Source of the DNA: Prevotella sp.
GTDB taxonomy: Bacteria > Bacteroidota > Bacteroidia > Bacteroidales > Bacteroidaceae
NCBI GenBank assembly: GCA_024681705.1
Contig: JAILAI010000227.1
Span: 1-36,495 of the forward strand
Direction: 5' to 3'
Length of the DNA: 36,495 nucleotides
The notes beneath the pieces are model-generated. The model searched no databases and was not told the DNA's origin. It worked only from the letters and a program-made list of their open reading frames with translations. The translations under genes and the position numbers were made by a program. Below are positions 34,142-36,495 of the stretch, in pieces. The stretch's first letter is position 1; every line of letters starts with the position of its first letter.

Positions 34142-35638
34142 CTACTTGATGAGCTGGGCAACGTAGTGCCGCCACTCGTTGTAGAGGGGAATGGTATAGT
34201 CGGACTCTCGTGGAGAAATGTTCTGAGTCACCTTGCGCAGGGGGATCACTTCGTCGATGGTCGCCCACATCTTCAGTGCAAATCCGTTCATGATGACGGC
34301 TCCCATAGCCGATGCGTCTTCCACCTCGGTGCAGACGACCGGAGTGCTGAGCAAATCGGCTTGGAACTGCATGAGGAAGGCGTTCTTGGTCGGTCCTCCG
34401 TCGGCACATATCTCCTGTAGCGCACTGCCCGTAGCACGTGTCATCACGTCGACGAGGTCCTTCACCTGATAGGCGATGCTCTCGAGGGATGCACGAAGGA
34501 AATGGGCACGAGTGGTGGCGAAGGTAAGACCGAACACCGCACCGTGAACATGACTCTGCCACCAGGGGGCTCCAAGCCCCGAGAATGCCGGAATGATATA
34601 GACGCCTCCGTTGTCGGGGACGGTGGTAGCTTCGGCCTCGATGTCGGCAGGATGGTTCACCATCTTCATCTGATCGGCCAGCCATTTCAGCGTGGCTCCC
34701 GTGCTATAGATGTTGCCCTCGTAGCCATAAAAGTGCTTGCCGAAAGCCGAGAAGGCCACCGACGTGACAAGTCCCTGAGGCGCTGGCAACGGACTCTCAC
34801 CGATGTTTACCATCACCGACGACCCTGTACCGTAGGTCACCTTACCCTGACCTGCTGCAAAGCACATCTGACCGACAAGCGCTCCGTGGGAGTCGCCCAG
34901 CACGCCTGCAATCGAGATGGGTTCTGAGAAGATGTCCTCGACGGTTGTCTCTCCGTAGACAGCATCGCAGGGAAGAACTTCGGGGAGCATGTTGCGCGGT
35001 ATCTGGAAGAGCTCCAGCAAGTCGTCGTCCCACGTCATCGTGTGTATGTTGAACAACATGGTTCGCGAGGCATTGGTGGTGTCGGTATAGAAGCTGCGCC
35101 CCTTGGTCAGCTTCCAGATGAGCCACGTGTCGATGGTGCCCATGAGCAACTGTCCGTCTTGGGCCTGACTTCGTGCACCAGGGACATTGTCGAGCAGCCA
35201 TTTCACACCGCTGGCAGAGAAGTTTGGGTCGATGAGCAACCCGCTTTTCTCCATCACCATCTTTGTGGTCGCCTCGTCACTTCGCAACTGTCGGCATAGC
35301 TCTGCCCCGCGCGTATCTTGCCACACTACGGCATTGGCAATTGGCTTCCCCGTCTGCTTGTTCCACACCACCGCTGTCTCTCTCTGGTTGGTAATGGCTA
35401 GTGAATATATAGTGCCAGATGAATCGGCAAGAGAGGCCGACACACGATCGCCCACCAACTGCCTGATAGCAACAATCATGTTCTGATATATTTCCTCAGC
35501 GTCGTGCTCAACCCAACCCGTCTTCGGGTAGTATTGTCGATGGTCAACATTGCTACGCTTCAGCAGACGACATTGCTCGTCGAAGAGCATCGCCTTCGTT
35601 GAGGAAGTACTTTGGTCGATGGCTATAATTCTTTTCAT
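34142..35638 (-). CDS. aplK: FGGY-family sugar kinase, probably apulose kinase
   Basis: The 498-residue protein has the FGGY opening IAIDQSTSSTKAMLFD (5-20), ITNQRETAVVW, the second-domain GDSHGALVGQ and the nucleotide-site YGTGSSVMVN. It resembles glycerol kinase overall, but where glycerol kinase has GDQQAALFGQ this protein has GDSHGALVGQ, so the substrate pocket is altered. In the D-apiose route the kinase makes apulose 4-phosphate from apulose and ATP. The transketolase half ends 13 bp upstream and the isomerase begins 45 bp downstream, so the three are one operon. General kinase call firm; apulose specificity inferred. Confidence 0.72.
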   Translation of the reverse strand: MKRIIAIDQSTSSTKAMLFDEQCRLLKRSNVDHRQYYPKTGWVEHDAEEIYQNMIVAIRQLVGDRVSASLADSSGTIYSLAITNQRETAVVWNKQTGKPIANAVVWQDTRGAELCRQLRSDEATTKMVMEKSGLLIDPNFSASGVKWLLDNVPGARSQAQDGQLLMGTIDTWLIWKLTKGRSFYTDTTNASRTMLFNIHTMTWDDDLLELFQIPRNMLPEVLPCDAVYGETTVEDIFSEPISIAGVLGDSHGALVGQMCFAAGQGKVTYGTGSSVMVNIGESPLPAPQGLVTSVAFSAFGKHFYGYEGNIYSTGATLKWLADQMKMVNHPADIEAEATTVPDNGGVYIIPAFSGLGAPWWQSHVHGAVFGLTFATTRAHFLRASLESIAYQVKDLVDVMTRATGSALQEICADGGPTKNAFLMQFQADLLSTPVVCTEVEDASAMGAVIMNGFALKMWATIDEVIPLRKVTQNISPRESDYTIPLYNEWRHYVAQLIK

Positions 35639-35651
35639 GAGTTCGGGTGGG

Positions 35652-36495
35652 TTATTTTAGAAAGTCGGCCACGCTTTTGGCAATTCCCTCGGCATCAAGT
35701 CCGTAATGGTGGAAAATTTCAAGCGAAGAGCCATGAACGACGTTTTCGTCGGGGATTCCAAGAATACGAACAGGAACAGGTTTCTCCGATAAGACCTCGC
35801 ACACCATTGCACCAAGGCCTCCAAACTGGCTGTGCTCTTCGACGGTCACCAGTCGGCCGGTCTCTCTGGCTGCCTTGCGGATGGCCTCCTCGTCAAAGGG
35901 TTTTATCCACGACATGTCGAGCACGCGGGCACTGATGCCTTTCTCCTTCAGTTGCAAACCTGCCTGCCAGGCGTGATAGACGGTTTCGCCAGTGGCCACA
36001 ATGGTGACGTCGGTACCTTCGAGCACCTCGATGGCCTTGCCGGATTCGAAGCTGAAATTGTCGTCGGCATAGACATCGGGCACAGCAGCACGGCCTACGC
36101 GAACATAGCAGGGATGGGGGAAGTCGACAAGCAGCTTCACCAGTTTCTTGGTGACGCGCCAGTCGCTGGGCAGACATACATTCATGCCCGGAAAGGTGCG
36201 AAGCACAGCGATATCGTGAAGCGAATGATGGGTAGCGCCCAAAGCTCCGTATGCGACACCACCACTTACGCCAAGAATAGTGACTGGGTTCTCACTATAG
36301 GCGAGGTCAACTTTCACTTGTTCCAACGATCGAGCCACATAGAAGCAGGCCGGACCACAACAAAACACTTTCTTGCCCGAATGGGCCAATCCGGCAGAGA
36401 TTCCCACCGCATCCTGCTCGGCAATGCCGCACTCCACGAACTGCTCGGGCAGTGCATCGGCAAAGTCGCCAAGCGTCACCGAACCGCGTGCGTCG
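35652..36495 (-). CDS. aptB: Transketolase C-terminal subunit, probably apulose-4-phosphate transketolase B (5' end outside window)
   Basis: The frame is open to the right edge and begins mid-protein (DARGSVTLGDFA), so the true start lies beyond the window; the GTG at 36477-36479 is an internal Val. The visible 280 residues or so hold the transketolase pyrimidine-binding domain with QFVECGIAEQDAVGISAG, which contains the catalytic-type Glu, then GVAYGALGATHHSLHD. The transketolase C-terminal domain follows (TIVATGETVYHAWQAG, TVEEHSQFGGLG). Split two-subunit transketolases beside an FGGY kinase and a fucose-isomerase-like gene are the AptA/AptB type. These move a ketol unit from apulose 4-phosphate to glyceraldehyde 3-phosphate. 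The N-terminal subunit should lie just outside the window. Confidence 0.75.
   Translation of the reverse strand, partial: DARGSVTLGDFADALPEQFVECGIAEQDAVGISAGLAHSGKKVFCCGPACFYVARSLEQVKVDLAYSENPVTILGVSGGVAYGALGATHHSLHDIAVLRTFPGMNVCLPSDWRVTKKLVKLLVDFPHPCYVRVGRAAVPDVYADDNFSFESGKAIEVLEGTDVTIVATGETVYHAWQAGLQLKEKGISARVLDMSWIKPFDEEAIRKAARETGRLVTVEEHSQFGGLGAMVCEVLSEKPVPVRILGIPDENVVHGSSLEIFHHYGLDAEGIAKSVADFLK

Noticed and set aside
32672..36495. Sulfoquinovose (sulfo-transketolase) pathway
   Set aside because: That pathway also uses an isomerase and split transketolase, but needs no FGGY kinase and usually has sulfo-sugar export and dehydrogenase genes. The kinase favours the apiose route.

Overview
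This window looks like a chromosomal fragment from a gut or rumen Bacteroidales, most like Prevotella/Segatella or a close relative. The support is a SusC/SusD pair, repeated Bacteroidetes promoters (TAnnTTTG preceded about 19-20 nt upstream by TTG), a BspA-like leucine-rich repeat surface protein, short C-terminal tails of the Por-secretion type on several enzymes, and standalone housekeeping genes such as guaA and fabD. Most genes lie on the minus strand; only the GH3 gene and the CE2 esterase are on plus.

Layout by region. (1) 1-3867: 5' part of a very large secreted BspA-like LRR / InlB B-repeat protein that runs off the left edge, with strong internal DNA duplications. (2) 4504-6189: a lone VapE-type P-loop ATPase gene (VapE core plus a DUF3874-like C-terminus), bracketed by two mirror-image arrays of the heptamer ACCTACC. 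This is the most unusual structure in the window. (3) 6291-16142: a pectin-type polysaccharide utilisation locus of susC, susD and a DUF4957/DUF5123-like surface lipoprotein in one operon closed by a clear terminator, followed by a PL1-type pectate lyase with its own promoter. (4) 16762-19551: a CE15-type glucuronoyl esterase. (5) 19642-22173: guaA and a sugar-nucleotide nucleotidyltransferase. (6) 22358-29280: hemicellulose deacetylation and depolymerisation, with a SASA/CE6-type esterase, an alpha/beta hydrolase, a GH3 glycosidase with a PA14-like insert, and a CE2-type acetylesterase. (7) 29281-32526: AlaX-like tRNA editing protein, intracellular GH13 amylase, fabD. (8) 32610-36495: an operon of a fucose-isomerase-like protein, an FGGY kinase and the C-terminal half of a split transketolase. 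This matches the D-apiose route (apsI-aplK-aptB).

How they fit together (inference). The SusCD system and pectate lyase would bind and cut homogalacturonan-like pectin. The CE15, CE6 and CE2 esterases would unmask glucuronoxylan or acetylated xylan for the GH3 enzyme. The apiose operon would use the branched pentose found in rhamnogalacturonan II and apiogalacturonan. No regulator (HTCS, SusR-like, ECF) is present in the window.

Beyond genes, three intergenic regions carry degenerate arrays with an exact 22-bp step (4250-4337, 16294-16381, 22232-22341) that share a core close to CGCCAATTT. One about 120-bp inverted-repeat element lies at 16549-16668. I saw no rRNA, tRNA, CRISPR array or intact transposase.
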